A stretch of 17,575 bases of DNA from Firmicutes bacterium UBA3941 (GCA_002385665.1 DGDX01000024.1:1-17575), one strand, 5' to 3'. Positions 7,638 through 16,840 are shown, counted from the first letter of the stretch. The notes: a model not told the origin generated them from the sequence alone. Numbers and translations: made by a program.

Positions 7638-7886
7638 TTAGGCTTCAATTATACCATTCTTCTTTAATAGCGCCCGTACAGTATCTGTAGGTTGAGCTCC
7701 ATTTTGAAGCCATTTCTTTGCCTTTTCAGCATCTATCTTAACTACTGAAGGGTTGGCCAGTGGCTGATAATAACCAATCTCCTCAATAAAACGACCGTCA
7801 CGCGGTGATCTGGAATCTGCAACTACAACCCTGTAGTAAGGCGCCTTTTTTGCACCAATCCTTTTAAGTCTTATCTTTACTGCCAT
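7638..7886 (-). CDS. rpsP: Small ribosomal subunit protein bS16
   Basis: S16 is an early-binding 30S assembly protein. The 82-residue product starts [20 protein letters not shown] and contains [18 protein letters not shown], both diagnostic, and ends with the usual alpha-helical tail. The ATG at 7886 has AGAGGTG 6 nt upstream. It is the first gene of rpsP-khpA-rimM-trmD and has its own promoter. Confidence 0.98.
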   Translation of the reverse strand: MAVKIRLKRIGAKKAPYYRVVVADSRSPRDGRFIEEIGYYQPLANPSVVKIDAEKAKKWLQNGAQPTDTVRALLKKNGIIEA

Positions 7887-7922
7887 TGTTTCACCTCTTT
7901 CCTATAAAGATGCGATTATATA

Positions 7923-7952
7923 AATATAATCATTATATTAACCTTTTGACAA
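7923..7952 (-). promoter_or_regulatory. Probable sigma-A promoter of rpsP
   Basis: Minus strand TTGTCA (7952-7947) and TATATT (7928-7923) are 18 nt apart. Two other TATAAT hexamers (7937-7932 and 7920-7915) lie in the same AT-rich patch but lack a matching -35, so the exact -10 is uncertain. Confidence 0.55.
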
Positions 7953-8004
7953 AGCAGTACGACAGGTAACCGTAATCAATAAGTCCCAGTGTTCAGAATA
8001 CTTC

Positions 8005-8082
8005 ATCAAAAGGATAATTTCCCTTATTCCACAGAATTTATGGATATAAACCCATATCTCCGAAAATCAGAGGATAATTCCG
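8005..8082. repeat. Short direct repeat pair between ffh and rpsP
   Basis: AGGATAATT occurs at 8011-8019 and again at 8071-8079. Each copy is preceded by ATCA with a one-base difference in spacing. Between them, CTCCGA (8058-8063) and TCAGAG (8067-8072) can form a 6-bp hairpin with a 3-nt loop just after the ffh stop. There is no U-tract, so I do not call a terminator. Confidence 0.4.
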
Positions 8083-8090
8083 ATTAAAAC

Positions 8091-9422
8091 TTAGAACGGG
8101 AACTTGAACTTACCCCTTTTTAGGGATTTTTCCATCCCTGACATCTTCTTCATCATCTTGCGAAATTCAGTAAAGGATTTTAATAATCTATTTACATCCT
8201 GTATATTGGTTCCGCTACCCCTTGCTATTCTTTTTCTTCTACTAGCGTTAATGATGCTTGGATTAAACCTTTCCTCCTTGGTCATAGACTGGATAATAGC
8301 CTCTGTCCTTACAAGCTGTTTGTCGTCCAAGTCAAGGCCACCTAGCCTGCCGGGGTTCATTCCTGGAATCATGCCTATTAAATCGTTCAGCGGACCCATA
8401 TTTTTTAGCTGCTGAAGCTGTTCTAAGAAATCATCAAAGGTAAACTGCTGGGTTCGAAGCTTTCTTTCGAGCTCTAAAGCTTTCTCGGCGTCAATGTTTG
8501 CTTGCGCTTTTTCGATTAGGCTTAGAACATCGCCCATGCCCAGAATTCTGGAAGCCATTCTGTCGGGGTGGAACAATTCCAAATCGGTCAATTTCTCACC
8601 CATGCCGGCAAACTTAATAGGTTTACCGGTTACAGCCTTAACCGAAAGGGCAGCCCCTCCCCTGGTATCCCCATCCAGCTTGGTTAGAACCACTCCGTCT
8701 ATCCCCAACCTCTCGTTGAAACTTTCTGCTACGTTGACTGCATCCTGACCTGTCATTGCATCAACCACCAGCAAAATCTCATGAGGTTTAACAGCTTCCT
8801 TAATGTTCGTTAGCTCATTCATCAATTCCTCATTTATATGAAGCCTTCCCGCCGTATCTATAATAACTATGTCATAACCTTCTTCTCTTGCATGGCTGAG
8901 GGCTTCAGTTGCAATACGAACAGGATCATTCTTACCCATATCAAATACCGGAATTGATAGTTGGTCTCCTACCACTTGTAATTGCTTTATAGCAGCGGGA
9001 CGATATATGTCGCATGCTACCAGAAGGGGATTCTTACCTTCTTTTTTAAAGTAGCCGCCTAACTTGCCCGCAGTTGTAGTTTTACCTGCTCCTTGCAGAC
9101 CCACCATCATAACTATTGTGGGTGGCTTATCAGCTGTTGCTATCCTACTGTAGGCCCCCCCCATTAGTTCCGTCAATTCCTCATTGACAATCTTTATAAC
9201 CTGCTGTCCCGGGGTTAGGCTTTTCATTATCTCTTGTCCTACAGCCCGATCCCCAATCTTTTTTACCAAATCCCTTACTACTTTGAAGTTTACGTCGGCT
9301 TCTAGCAGGGCAAGCCTCACTTCCCGCATGGCATCTTTTACATCTTTTTCAGACAGTTTGCCCTTCCCCGTCAATTTTTTAAACGTTGACTGTAACTTAC
9401 TCGACAGTCCCTCAAATGCCAT
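8091..9422 (-). CDS. ffh: Signal recognition particle protein Ffh (SRP54)
   Basis: Ffh binds signal sequences as they leave the ribosome and, with SRP RNA, hands the complex to FtsY. The N domain spans about 1-95. The GTPase domain shows G1 GLQGAGKT (108-115), DTAGR (189-193) and TKLD (247-250). The methionine-rich M domain begins near 296, with the RNA-binding RRKRIARGSG (395-404) and a C-terminal MMKKMSGMEK stretch. The 443 aa length is normal. AAGGAGG lies 7 nt before the ATG at 9422. It is 45 nt downstream of ylxM and shares its promoter. Confidence 0.98.
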   Translation of the reverse strand: MAFEGLSSKLQSTFKKLTGKGKLSEKDVKDAMREVRLALLEADVNFKVVRDLVKKIGDRAVGQEIMKSLTPGQQVIKIVNEELTELMGGAYSRIATADKPPTIVMMVGLQGAGKTTTAGKLGGYFKKEGKNPLLVACDIYRPAAIKQLQVVGDQLSIPVFDMGKNDPVRIATEALSHAREEGYDIVIIDTAGRLHINEELMNELTNIKEAVKPHEILLVVDAMTGQDAVNVAESFNERLGIDGVVLTKLDGDTRGGAALSVKAVTGKPIKFAGMGEKLTDLELFHPDRMASRILGMGDVLSLIEKAQANIDAEKALELERKLRTQQFTFDDFLEQLQQLKNMGPLNDLIGMIPGMNPGRLGGLDLDDKQLVRTEAIIQSMTKEERFNPSIINASRRKRIARGSGTNIQDVNRLLKSFTEFRKMMKKMSGMEKSLKRGKFKFPF

Positions 9423-9467
9423 ACCTTAACCTCCTTAGATTACGGCTGTCACTATTTAAACAAATTA

Positions 9468-9839
9468 TCACAGGTCACCTATTCTCATAACCTTATCCCT
9501 TATAAGAGTCAGTTTTCGCTTTAGTTCATCAGACCCTTTGTTTAAGCCATCACCCAACTGGGTGAGCAACCAATTTATATCTTCCTCGATATCACGTATA
9601 TCGTCGAAGATTCTGTTCCTAAACTTTAAATAACCGATACAATCTTCCGCATTTGATAGGACCAGCTCCGATCTTTTTATAAGATCATGTACTCCCTGCC
9701 GACTAATGCCGAATTGTTCAGCTATTTCGGCCAAAGAAAGATCATAATTGTAATATAGATCCATTACATCCCTTTGTCTATCGGTTAGTAACCCGCCGTA
9801 TATCTCAAATAACATTCCTATATGGGTAAACTTTTCCAT
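9468..9839 (-). CDS. ylxM: YlxM family SRP-associated HTH protein
   Basis: A 123-residue protein of the YlxM/p13 family, encoded next to ffh in most Firmicutes and reported to modulate SRP GTPases in streptococci. The N-terminal half has a sigma-70 region 4-like helix-turn-helix: LLTDRQRDVMDLYYNYD then LSLAEIAEQFGISRQGVHDLI (about residues 34-54). The C-terminal half is a charged helix. The ATG at 9839 has AGGAG 6 nt upstream. It leads the ylxM-ffh transcript, behind a perfect-consensus promoter. Confidence 0.93.
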   Translation of the reverse strand: MEKFTHIGMLFEIYGGLLTDRQRDVMDLYYNYDLSLAEIAEQFGISRQGVHDLIKRSELVLSNAEDCIGYLKFRNRIFDDIRDIEEDINWLLTQLGDGLNKGSDELKRKLTLIRDKVMRIGDL

Positions 9840-9867
9840 CCCACACTCCTAATAAGGGAATCGGATT

Positions 9868-9889
9868 TGTAAAGTAGTATTCCTTTACA
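9868..9889 (-). other. Hairpin at the predicted 5' end of the ylxM-ffh mRNA
   Basis: Minus strand TGTAAAG (9889-9883) and CTTTACA (9874-9868) form a perfect 7-bp stem with an 8-nt loop. The predicted transcription start, near 9890, lies at the foot of the stem. A terminal stem-loop of this kind may slow 5'-end-dependent mRNA decay. Confidence 0.55.
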
Positions 9890-9896
9890 GGCAATG

Positions 9897-9925
9897 ATTA
9901 TAGTATATAATGTCTTGTCTGTCAA
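9897..9925 (-). promoter_or_regulatory. Consensus sigma-A promoter of ylxM-ffh
   Basis: A perfect TTGACA (9925-9920) and a perfect TATAAT (9902-9897) are 17 nt apart. It lies in the 132-nt gap after ftsY, making ylxM-ffh a separate, strongly transcribed unit. Confidence 0.9.
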
Positions 9926-9971
9926 CAAGAATCTATATCCATAACTAATTATTTTTATTCAGAATCAGGTA

Positions 9972-10952
9972 TTATTCGAATAATGCATCAACAAAGTCCT
10001 GAGGATTGAAGGGTTGGAGATCATCTATCTGTTCTCCTACTCCTATAAACCTAATTGGCACATCCAATTCGGATTTAATCGCCACGATAATACCGCCTTT
10101 AGCAGTGCCATCCAGTTTTGTTAGTATAATACCCGTAACTCCTACAGTCTCTTGGAAGAGTTTAGCTTGTGTTATAGCATTTTGACCTGTGGTAGCATCT
10201 AATACTAGAAGTACTTCTTTTTGTGCAGTCGGATGTTCCCTGTCTATTATGCGATTAATCTTGCCCAATTCGTTCATAAGGTTTTTTTTGCTATGGAGCC
10301 TACCGGCTGTATCACATATCAGAATATCAATGTTTCTTGATTTTGCCGCCTGAATCGCATCATATATCACTGCAGCCGGATCAGTACCTTCTTCCTGGGA
10401 CACTACTTGTACCTTGGCTCTATCCCCCCAAATCTGTAGCTGATCAGTTGCTGCAGCCCTAAAGGTATCACCTGCAGCCATCAGAATACTCTTACCCTGT
10501 CCCTTGTAAAGGGCAGACAACTTTCCTATAGTGGTGGTTTTGCCGACTCCGTTAACTCCCACTATCAGAAAAACTGCAGGAGAGTCTACCTCGAAATCAT
10601 CCTCGTTAGCCAAGATGGATATTATTTTATCTTTCAATAAATTTCTTATCTTCTCGGCATCACCAACCTTTTTCTCTTTGACCAGGTCCCGCAGTTCGTC
10701 TACAATCTCTATTGTTGTATTAACACCTACGTCTGCAGTTATAAGGATCTCTTCCAGCTCATCGAAAAAGTCGTCATCTATTTCTCGGTAATACTTTATA
10801 AGCTCATCCACCCTTTGGGTAAATCCTTGTCTCGCCTTATCCAGTCCCTTTATTAATCTCGAAAAAAAACCCGCTTTCCTACCACTTTTGTTATCCATTC
10901 CGTTTTCTTTGTTGCCTCCTTCTCTCAACTTTTTATATAACCTAGCTTGCAA
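9972..10952 (-). CDS. ftsY: SRP receptor FtsY
   Basis: FtsY is the membrane-associated SRP GTPase that docks the Ffh-ribosome complex. Counting from the start chosen here (326 aa), the G domain shows G1 GVNGVGKTT (132-140), DTAGR (214-218), TKLD (278-281) and GVGE (304-307). GFFSRLIKGL near residue 28 is the amphipathic N-terminal segment that usually lies near the protein start. Start choice is unsettled. TTG at 10952 has GGAGG 6 nt upstream and overlaps smc by 11 nt. The in-frame ATG at 10958 directly abuts that site. ATG at 10898 gives the family-like N-terminus, but its AAGGAGG is 16 nt away. The gene closes the rnc-smc-ftsY group. Confidence 0.96.
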   Translation of the reverse strand: MQARLYKKLREGGNKENGMDNKSGRKAGFFSRLIKGLDKARQGFTQRVDELIKYYREIDDDFFDELEEILITADVGVNTTIEIVDELRDLVKEKKVGDAEKIRNLLKDKIISILANEDDFEVDSPAVFLIVGVNGVGKTTTIGKLSALYKGQGKSILMAAGDTFRAAATDQLQIWGDRAKVQVVSQEEGTDPAAVIYDAIQAAKSRNIDILICDTAGRLHSKKNLMNELGKINRIIDREHPTAQKEVLLVLDATTGQNAITQAKLFQETVGVTGIILTKLDGTAKGGIIVAIKSELDVPIRFIGVGEQIDDLQPFNPQDFVDALFE

Positions 10953-13900
10953 TCTCATCCTCCAGCTTAACGGAAATCATTCTGGATACTCCCTTTTCCT
11001 CCATAGCTACCCCGTACAGGACATCGCTTTTCTCCATGGTACCTTTTCTGTGAGTTATTAATACAAATTGCGTCTTATCGCAAAACTCTTTGAGAAATCT
11101 TCCGAAGTTTTCCACATTGCTTTCATCCAAAGCTGCATCTATCTCATCAAGGACACAAAAAGGTGCAGGTTTATGTTCTAATATGGCAAAGAGAATTGCA
11201 ATAGCCGTCAATGCTTTTTCACCACCTGATAATAGATTGATGTTTTGGAGTTTCTTACCCGGTGGTTGGGCAATTATTTCGATGCCGGACGTTAGTACAT
11301 CGTTTGGATCTTCCAACACCAAACCTGCTTTACCCCCACCAAATAAGCGCCTAAACACATCTTTAAAATGCTTGTTTATAATATCAAGTTCCTGAACAAA
11401 CCTGCGCTTCATGGTAGATGTAATATCATTTATTACACCCAATAAATTATCCTTAGCTTCGATAAGATCCTCCATCTGACCAGTTAGAAAGTCATGACGT
11501 TCCTTTATTCGCTTATACTCATCTATGGCTTTTACATTGACGTCTCCAAGTCGATTAATCCTCTGTTTAATCTCTTGTATCTCCTTCTTAACCCGGGTTA
11601 ATCCCAATTGGCTATCCCTGTATCTTAAGGCGTTGGCATAGGAAATCTCATAATCTTGCCAAATATTGTTCTGGATATTTTCTAGCTCAATCTCAGTTCT
11701 AGACAACTGGACTTCCATGCTGTGCCTTCTTTCACGGATCTCATCGACAGTCTTGGTCAATTCCTTTATTCGCTTTTCAACGGCACTTATCTCTTCTGTC
11801 AAGGCTACTTTATCAGCTTGTCTCTGGCTTAATTCCCTACTTGCTTCCTCTACTTCCTTGCTAAGCTTCTCTATCTTATCTGTATATTCGTCAATCTCGC
11901 GTCCATATATAATTGTAGTATCGGAGATATCCTCCATAGCCTTAGATTTTTCCCTAATGGATTGCTTATGAAAGCCTATTTCATCATCCAGTTGAACTAT
12001 TTTTGCTTCTATATAGCCTATTTCATGCTCTAAACCTGTCATCTCAACCCTAACCTTGGTTAACTCTTCATCCATTTGCTCTTTCTGCCTATTGATATCC
12101 CCAATGACGGAGTCAGTATCAAGAACTGATGCTTGCGCTCTATCAATTCGGAGCTCCAATTCTTTAATCAGGTTCTCCTGTTCTCCAATGGATTCTTGCA
12201 ACCTCTCGATCTCAAGGGTTATGTCTCTATTGGCTATATTTACTCTTTGGATTTCTTCATCAATTTGCCTTATCTGATTATGGGCCCCCTCCAGGCTTTC
12301 GCTGCTAGTGGCCTTTTCTATCTCAAGTTCGTGAATTTCCTTCGATATAATCTTTAAGGCATCTGCCAGCTTATTATATTCCTTTAGACATGCTTCTCTT
12401 TGGGTAACACCATGTTTCATGTCCGTTACCAAATGAGTAATCTGATTCTTTAGATCGTTTATTTCTCTGCTCCGCCCAATAATCCCTACATTCCTTCTGT
12501 TTATACTCCCGCCTGTCATTGAGCCTCCGGTATTAATAATATCCCCATCCAGAGTGACAACCCTAAAGGAATATGAGTATTTTTTTGCAATGGCCACGGC
12601 TTGATCTAAATTCTGGGCAATAATTATTCTTCCTAGTAGATTGCTAAAAATATCCGTATATTTAGGATCAAAGTTTACAAGGTCTATCCCCCTTCCCAGG
12701 CACCCATTCATAGACAATACCCCTAGTTCCCGATCGTTGAGGAACCTGGGTTTAATAGACGATATGGGAAGAAAGGTAGCCCTTCCCCAGTTTCTTTTCC
12801 TTAAAAACTCAATCATATATTTAGCATCTTGTTCATTGTAAGTTACTATATGCTGTAGGCTTGGTCCCAAGGCTGTTTCTATGGCCACCTCGTATTGCTT
12901 CGGTACATCAATTAGCTCTGCTACTACACCGCAAACCTTCTTTTCCAATATTGAATTGTTTTTACATTCTACCAATATATTTCTAATCGTTTTTTGGAAG
13001 CCGTCATATGTTTTAACCATGTCTACAAGAAGCTTTAGCTTGGACTTATACCCTTCCAGCTGCTGTCTCTGTAGTTGTAGCTTGTTATCCAGTTTACCAA
13101 GTTCCTGTCCCAGGCTTTCTATCTTTTGTTCCAAAACGAGCTTCTCATGTTTCTTTGACTTCTCCGCTTCCATGAGATCTTCAAATTGGTAAGTATTCTC
13201 TATAAGCCTTTGATTGAGGACCGTCCTATTCTCCTTTAATTCTTTCAGTCGAATACTCGTCTGCAATCGCTGTTCTTCTAAATTACCTTTTAAAGTTCTA
13301 TATTTGGTTATTGTATTTTTCGTCTCGGACAATGCATTCCAGATTTCCATTACTTTGTCCTTGCTTTGCTGAACTTCCTGATGATGTAAGGTTAATTTCT
13401 TATGTATTTTTTCCAATTCCGCATTAAGTTTAGCAGATTTTTCGAGAATCAAGTCTTGTCCCTTTTTCTTATCATCCAACTCCCTAAGGATTTCAACACG
13501 CACCTGTTGCTTTTCCGTAATTGAATGCTCCTCTGCTGCTATTTCCTTTTCCAACCTGGATTTCTCCCTATCCAATTGGATAGCTCTCTCCTTGATAACA
13601 TCTATCTTACCTTTCAACCTCTCGATTTCGTTTGATTTTTTGTACCTTTCATGGGAAAGATTTTGAATTATTTCGTCCAGCTTAGTTATGCTGTTGTCTA
13701 AATCACTGTTTTTATCCTCTAAATTCCGAATATTCAACCGATGGTTAGTGATATCCTGATTCAATAGCGCTACATTATTCTTTATCCGATCTATTCTCTC
13801 TCTGTAATTGTCATATTCTATAATAAATCTGTTTAACTCATAGTATTTCAATTTGTCCCGTAGGTCCAAATATTCTCTCGCCGCCTTACTCTGATCCTCC

Positions 13901-14514
13901 AAGGGACCCAATTGATTACTAATTTCCCTAAGTATATCATTGATTCTAATTATATTTTCCTGAACACTTTCAAGCTTTCTCTCTGATTCTTGCTTTCTGC
14001 TCTTGTATTTTACAATACCAGCCGCCTCTTCAAATATCTGTCTTCTATTTTCAGGTTGGCTGCTCAGTATCCCGTCAATTCTTCCCTGTCCAATAATTGA
14101 GTATCCTTCCTTGCCCACACCTGTATCCATAAATAGTTCTGTAATATCCTTCAATCTGCAAGGTGAACGGTTTATATAATATTCACTCTCTCCTGATCTA
14201 AAAACCCTTCTTGTTATGGTTACTTCAGTATACTCCACTGGTATAGTGCCCTGGGTATTATCCAATGTTAGTGACACCTCAGCAAAACCCAAAGGTTTTC
14301 TCTCCTGAGTTCCTGAAAATATTACATCCTCCATCTTGCTACCCCTTAGGGACTTAGCACTCTGTTCGCCTAACACCCATCTGACTGCATCGGCTACATT
14401 GCTTTTACCGCTTCCATTGGGGCCTACTATTGCAGTAATACCCTTGTCAAATTCGATCTGGATTCTATCGGCGAAGGACTTAAAACCATACATTTCAAGT
14501 CTTTTTAATAGCAA
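10942..14514 (-). CDS. smc: Chromosome segregation ATPase SMC
   Basis: SMC forms the ring dimer that, with ScpA and ScpB, compacts and separates the chromosome. The head contains Walker A GPNGSGKS (31-38) and a Q-loop glutamine near 143. A long coiled coil follows, from about 170 to 500. The hinge lies at about 525-680 and has the glycine motif NTGGSMTGGS (661-670). After a second coiled coil come the ABC signature LSGGEK (1095-1100) and Walker B CVLDEID with Asp1123 and Glu1124. At 1190 residues it is complete. The start is TTG at 14514, with AGAGGTG 7 nt upstream; the ATG 4 nt earlier is out of frame. The end overlaps ftsY. Confidence 0.98.
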   Translation of the reverse strand: MLLKRLEMYGFKSFADRIQIEFDKGITAIVGPNGSGKSNVADAVRWVLGEQSAKSLRGSKMEDVIFSGTQERKPLGFAEVSLTLDNTQGTIPVEYTEVTITRRVFRSGESEYYINRSPCRLKDITELFMDTGVGKEGYSIIGQGRIDGILSSQPENRRQIFEEAAGIVKYKSRKQESERKLESVQENIIRINDILREISNQLGPLEDQSKAAREYLDLRDKLKYYELNRFIIEYDNYRERIDRIKNNVALLNQDITNHRLNIRNLEDKNSDLDNSITKLDEIIQNLSHERYKKSNEIERLKGKIDVIKERAIQLDREKSRLEKEIAAEEHSITEKQQVRVEILRELDDKKKGQDLILEKSAKLNAELEKIHKKLTLHHQEVQQSKDKVMEIWNALSETKNTITKYRTLKGNLEEQRLQTSIRLKELKENRTVLNQRLIENTYQFEDLMEAEKSKKHEKLVLEQKIESLGQELGKLDNKLQLQRQQLEGYKSKLKLLVDMVKTYDGFQKTIRNILVECKNNSILEKKVCGVVAELIDVPKQYEVAIETALGPSLQHIVTYNEQDAKYMIEFLRKRNWGRATFLPISSIKPRFLNDRELGVLSMNGCLGRGIDLVNFDPKYTDIFSNLLGRIIIAQNLDQAVAIAKKYSYSFRVVTLDGDIINTGGSMTGGSINRRNVGIIGRSREINDLKNQITHLVTDMKHGVTQREACLKEYNKLADALKIISKEIHELEIEKATSSESLEGAHNQIRQIDEEIQRVNIANRDITLEIERLQESIGEQENLIKELELRIDRAQASVLDTDSVIGDINRQKEQMDEELTKVRVEMTGLEHEIGYIEAKIVQLDDEIGFHKQSIREKSKAMEDISDTTIIYGREIDEYTDKIEKLSKEVEEASRELSQRQADKVALTEEISAVEKRIKELTKTVDEIRERRHSMEVQLSRTEIELENIQNNIWQDYEISYANALRYRDSQLGLTRVKKEIQEIKQRINRLGDVNVKAIDEYKRIKERHDFLTGQMEDLIEAKDNLLGVINDITSTMKRRFVQELDIINKHFKDVFRRLFGGGKAGLVLEDPNDVLTSGIEIIAQPPGKKLQNINLLSGGEKALTAIAILFAILEHKPAPFCVLDEIDAALDESNVENFGRFLKEFCDKTQFVLITHRKGTMEKSDVLYGVAMEEKGVSRMISVKLEDEIAS

Positions 14515-14570
14515 TCATATACACCTCTTATCTTAGGCATTATCAAAGAAAAAACTGATATAACTAATCA

Positions 14571-14580
14571 ATTTTAGCAT
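14571..14580 (-). promoter_or_regulatory. Possible extended -10 promoter of smc
   Basis: TATGC directly before TAAAAT (14576-14571) is a good extended -10 element, about 55 nt before the smc start, but there is no recognisable -35 at 16-18 nt. It may give smc-ftsY transcription independent of rnc. Confidence 0.4.
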
Positions 14581-14634
14581 AAAATCCCTTTAACGGCTAC
14601 CCCTGGTGGATATATTCCATGTATGGGAAGTCAA

Positions 14635-15336
14635 CTATCCATGTATTTTCTCCAAAGCCTCCTTGGCTGCCCGTTGCTCAGCCTCTTTCTTGCTTTTTCC
14701 TTTTCCTCTTCCTATAACTCGCCTACCACATAGCACCTCAACGACAAATTCTTTGTTATGATCGGGTCCTGATTCTTTGATTACCCGGTATACTATTTCC
14801 TCTTCGCCCTTTGCCTGCAGCATTTCCTGTAGGTTGGTCTTGTAATCCTGGAATCCCTTACCTTGAAAGCTTTTCTCCATCAAAGAAGAAAATAGACCTA
14901 TTATAAGCTCCTTTGCCTGATTAATTCCGGCCTCCAGGTACACTGCCCCTATAACGGCTTCCACTGCATCTGCCAATACAGAATCCCGATCCCTACCACC
15001 TGTATTTGCCTCCCCTTTACCCAAAAGGAGGAATTGGCCCAATCCAATATCACGCGCAATTAGGCTCAACGGCTCTTCCGAAACTATACTTGCCCTGATC
15101 TTGGTAAGGTCTCCCTCCTTATGCTCTTCAAAAAGTCTATAGAGGTAATCGGCTATTACCAAGCCCAAAACAGCATCTCCCAAAAATTCCAAGCGCTCGT
15201 TATCAGATATTCTTCCCCGGTTTTCATTTGCGTACGAGCTATGGGTTAAGGCATTTAACAATAGTTCGGGATTCTTAAACTTGTATCCGATCCTTTTTTC
15301 CAGTTCATCAATATTGTGATTTGGGATCCTACTCAT
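14635..15336 (-). CDS. rnc: Ribonuclease III
   Basis: RNase III cleaves double-stranded RNA, including rRNA precursors and, in Firmicutes, the SRP RNA precursor. The signature NERLEFLGDAVLGLV starts at residue 46, giving Glu50 and Asp54; LADAVEAVIG gives Asp123 and Glu126, completing the metal site. The C-terminal double-stranded RNA-binding domain (about 162-232) ends with the KSKKEAEQRAAKEALEKI helix. At 233 aa it is normal. The ATG at 15336 has AAGGAG 7 nt upstream. Its own promoter and the fabF terminator separate it from the fab genes. Confidence 0.98.
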   Translation of the reverse strand: MSRIPNHNIDELEKRIGYKFKNPELLLNALTHSSYANENRGRISDNERLEFLGDAVLGLVIADYLYRLFEEHKEGDLTKIRASIVSEEPLSLIARDIGLGQFLLLGKGEANTGGRDRDSVLADAVEAVIGAVYLEAGINQAKELIIGLFSSLMEKSFQGKGFQDYKTNLQEMLQAKGEEEIVYRVIKESGPDHNKEFVVEVLCGRRVIGRGKGKSKKEAEQRAAKEALEKIHG

Positions 15337-15375
15337 TAATACTCTCCTTGGTTATTGTTCATTTTTCTAATCCCT

Positions 15376-15404
15376 ATTATAGTTTTTAGTATCATATGGT
15401 GCAA
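15376..15404 (-). promoter_or_regulatory. Sigma-A promoter of rnc
   Basis: A perfect TATAAT (15381-15376) lies 17 nt from a weak -35, TTGCAC (15404-15399). Transcription should begin near 15369, giving a leader of about 33 nt. Confidence 0.6.
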
Positions 15405-15443
15405 GATTGTAGGAGCTATTATTTCTATAACCTAACTCTAAAT

Positions 15444-15469
15444 AAAAAGGGCTCTAATGGGAGCCCCTT
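15444..15469 (-). terminator. Intrinsic terminator after fabF
   Basis: On the minus strand GGGCTC (15466-15461) pairs with GAGCCC (15454-15449) around a 6-nt loop, and the stem extends outwards by one wobble and two A-T pairs. It is followed by TTTTTATTT. It closes the fatty acid operon. Confidence 0.88.
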
Positions 15470-15482
15470 AGTATTTATGTGT

Positions 15483-16724
15483 TTATTCAGTAAAGCGTTT
15501 TAGAATAATAGAAGCATTTTGGCCACCAAACCCAAAAGAATTAGATAAGGCAAACTCTATATCAGCCTTAGAGCCTACATTTGGCACATAATCCAAGTCA
15601 CATTCGGGATCGGGAGTTGTATAATTTATTGTAGGTGCTATATATTGCTCCTGTAGCATTTTTACCACCGCTATGGCTTCAATTCCGCCGGCTGCACCCA
15701 GTAAATGTCCCGTCATGGATTTGGTTGAACTTATTTTAAGCTTATAGGCGTGATCCCCAAATACGGTCTTAATTGCCTCAGTTTCATACTTGTCATTATA
15801 TGGGGTTGAAGTCCCATGAGCATTAATATAGTCTATCATTGTCGGTTCAATTCCAGCATAGCGAATGGCCTCTTTCATAGCTCTAGCGCCGCCTTCTCCA
15901 TCCGGTGCCGGTGCCGTAATATGATAGGCATCTGCAGTTGAACCATACCCCACGACTTCTGCTAAAATGTTAGCTCCTCTTTTCACCGCATGGTCATAGC
16001 TTTCCATGATAAGTATACCGGCTCCTTCTCCCATTACAAACCCATCCCTATGGGCGTCAAAGGGCCTGGATGCTGTCTTTGGGTCCTCATTTCGCGTAGA
16101 TAGGGCTTTCATAGAACAAAATCCAGCCAAAGCCAAGGGGGTAATTGTGGCTTCGCATCCGCCTGTTAAGATCACATCGGCGTCCCCAAATCTAATGGCT
16201 TTAAATGCCTCTCCTATGGCGTTGGTTGAGGAAGCACAAGCAGTTACCACTGTAGTATTTATACCTTTGGCACCAACGGCTATAGAAACTTGACCTGCAG
16301 CCATGTTAGCAATCATCATAGGGACAAAAAATGGACTTACCCTGTTTGGTCCTTTGGTAAGGAGAATATTTGTCTGATGCTCTAAGGTTTCAAGGCCACC
16401 AATACCCGTTCCCATAATTACTCCAAATCGTTCTGCATCTATTTTCTTAGAATCAAGATCTGCATTTTCCATAGCAGCACGAGATGCCGCGACAGCAAAC
16501 TGAGTAAACCTGTCCATTCTTCTGGCTTCCTTGCGATCAATATAATCTGTTGGATCAAAATCCCTAACCAAACCTGCCATCTTTGATGTAAATTTTTCAA
16601 CATCAAATCTGTCTATTATATCTATTCCGTTTTTCCCTTTTTTCAACGAATCCCAAAAGGTATCCACATCATTACCTAAAGGGGTTATAGCCCCTAATCC
16701 TGTAATTACTACTCTTTTTGGCAT
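15483..16724 (-). CDS. fabF: 3-oxoacyl-ACP synthase II (KAS II)
   Basis: FabF extends acyl-ACP by condensation with malonyl-ACP in fatty acid elongation. From the ATG at 16724 the catalytic residues fall at the same numbers as in Escherichia coli FabF: Cys163 in VTACASSTN, His303 in NAHGTSTP, Lys335 in ISSTK and His340 in [10 protein letters not shown]. The C-terminus has [12 protein letters not shown]. At 413 aa it is full length. This ATG has GGGGGAG 6 nt upstream; an earlier in-frame ATG at 16739 has no binding site. It lies 163 nt after acpP, separated by a strong hairpin. Confidence 0.98.
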   Translation of the reverse strand: MPKRVVITGLGAITPLGNDVDTFWDSLKKGKNGIDIIDRFDVEKFTSKMAGLVRDFDPTDYIDRKEARRMDRFTQFAVAASRAAMENADLDSKKIDAERFGVIMGTGIGGLETLEHQTNILLTKGPNRVSPFFVPMMIANMAAGQVSIAVGAKGINTTVVTACASSTNAIGEAFKAIRFGDADVILTGGCEATITPLALAGFCSMKALSTRNEDPKTASRPFDAHRDGFVMGEGAGILIMESYDHAVKRGANILAEVVGYGSTADAYHITAPAPDGEGGARAMKEAIRYAGIEPTMIDYINAHGTSTPYNDKYETEAIKTVFGDHAYKLKISSTKSMTGHLLGAAGGIEAIAVVKMLQEQYIAPTINYTTPDPECDLDYVPNVGSKADIEFALSNSFGFGGQNASIILKRFTE

Positions 16725-16840
16725 AGAAATCTCCCCCATGCTATCTATTGCGTTAAAATATGAATATATAATTCCAATAAGGAAGTTTAAAAAAGTACGT
16801 TATATGATGGATCAGGATATGGTATTTCTAATAGAATTAA

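Noticed and set aside
9971..9984. 14-bp palindrome ATTATTCGAATAAT at the ftsY stop
   Set aside because: It encodes the last residues and stop codon; there is no loop, flanking repeat or U-tract to suggest a function.
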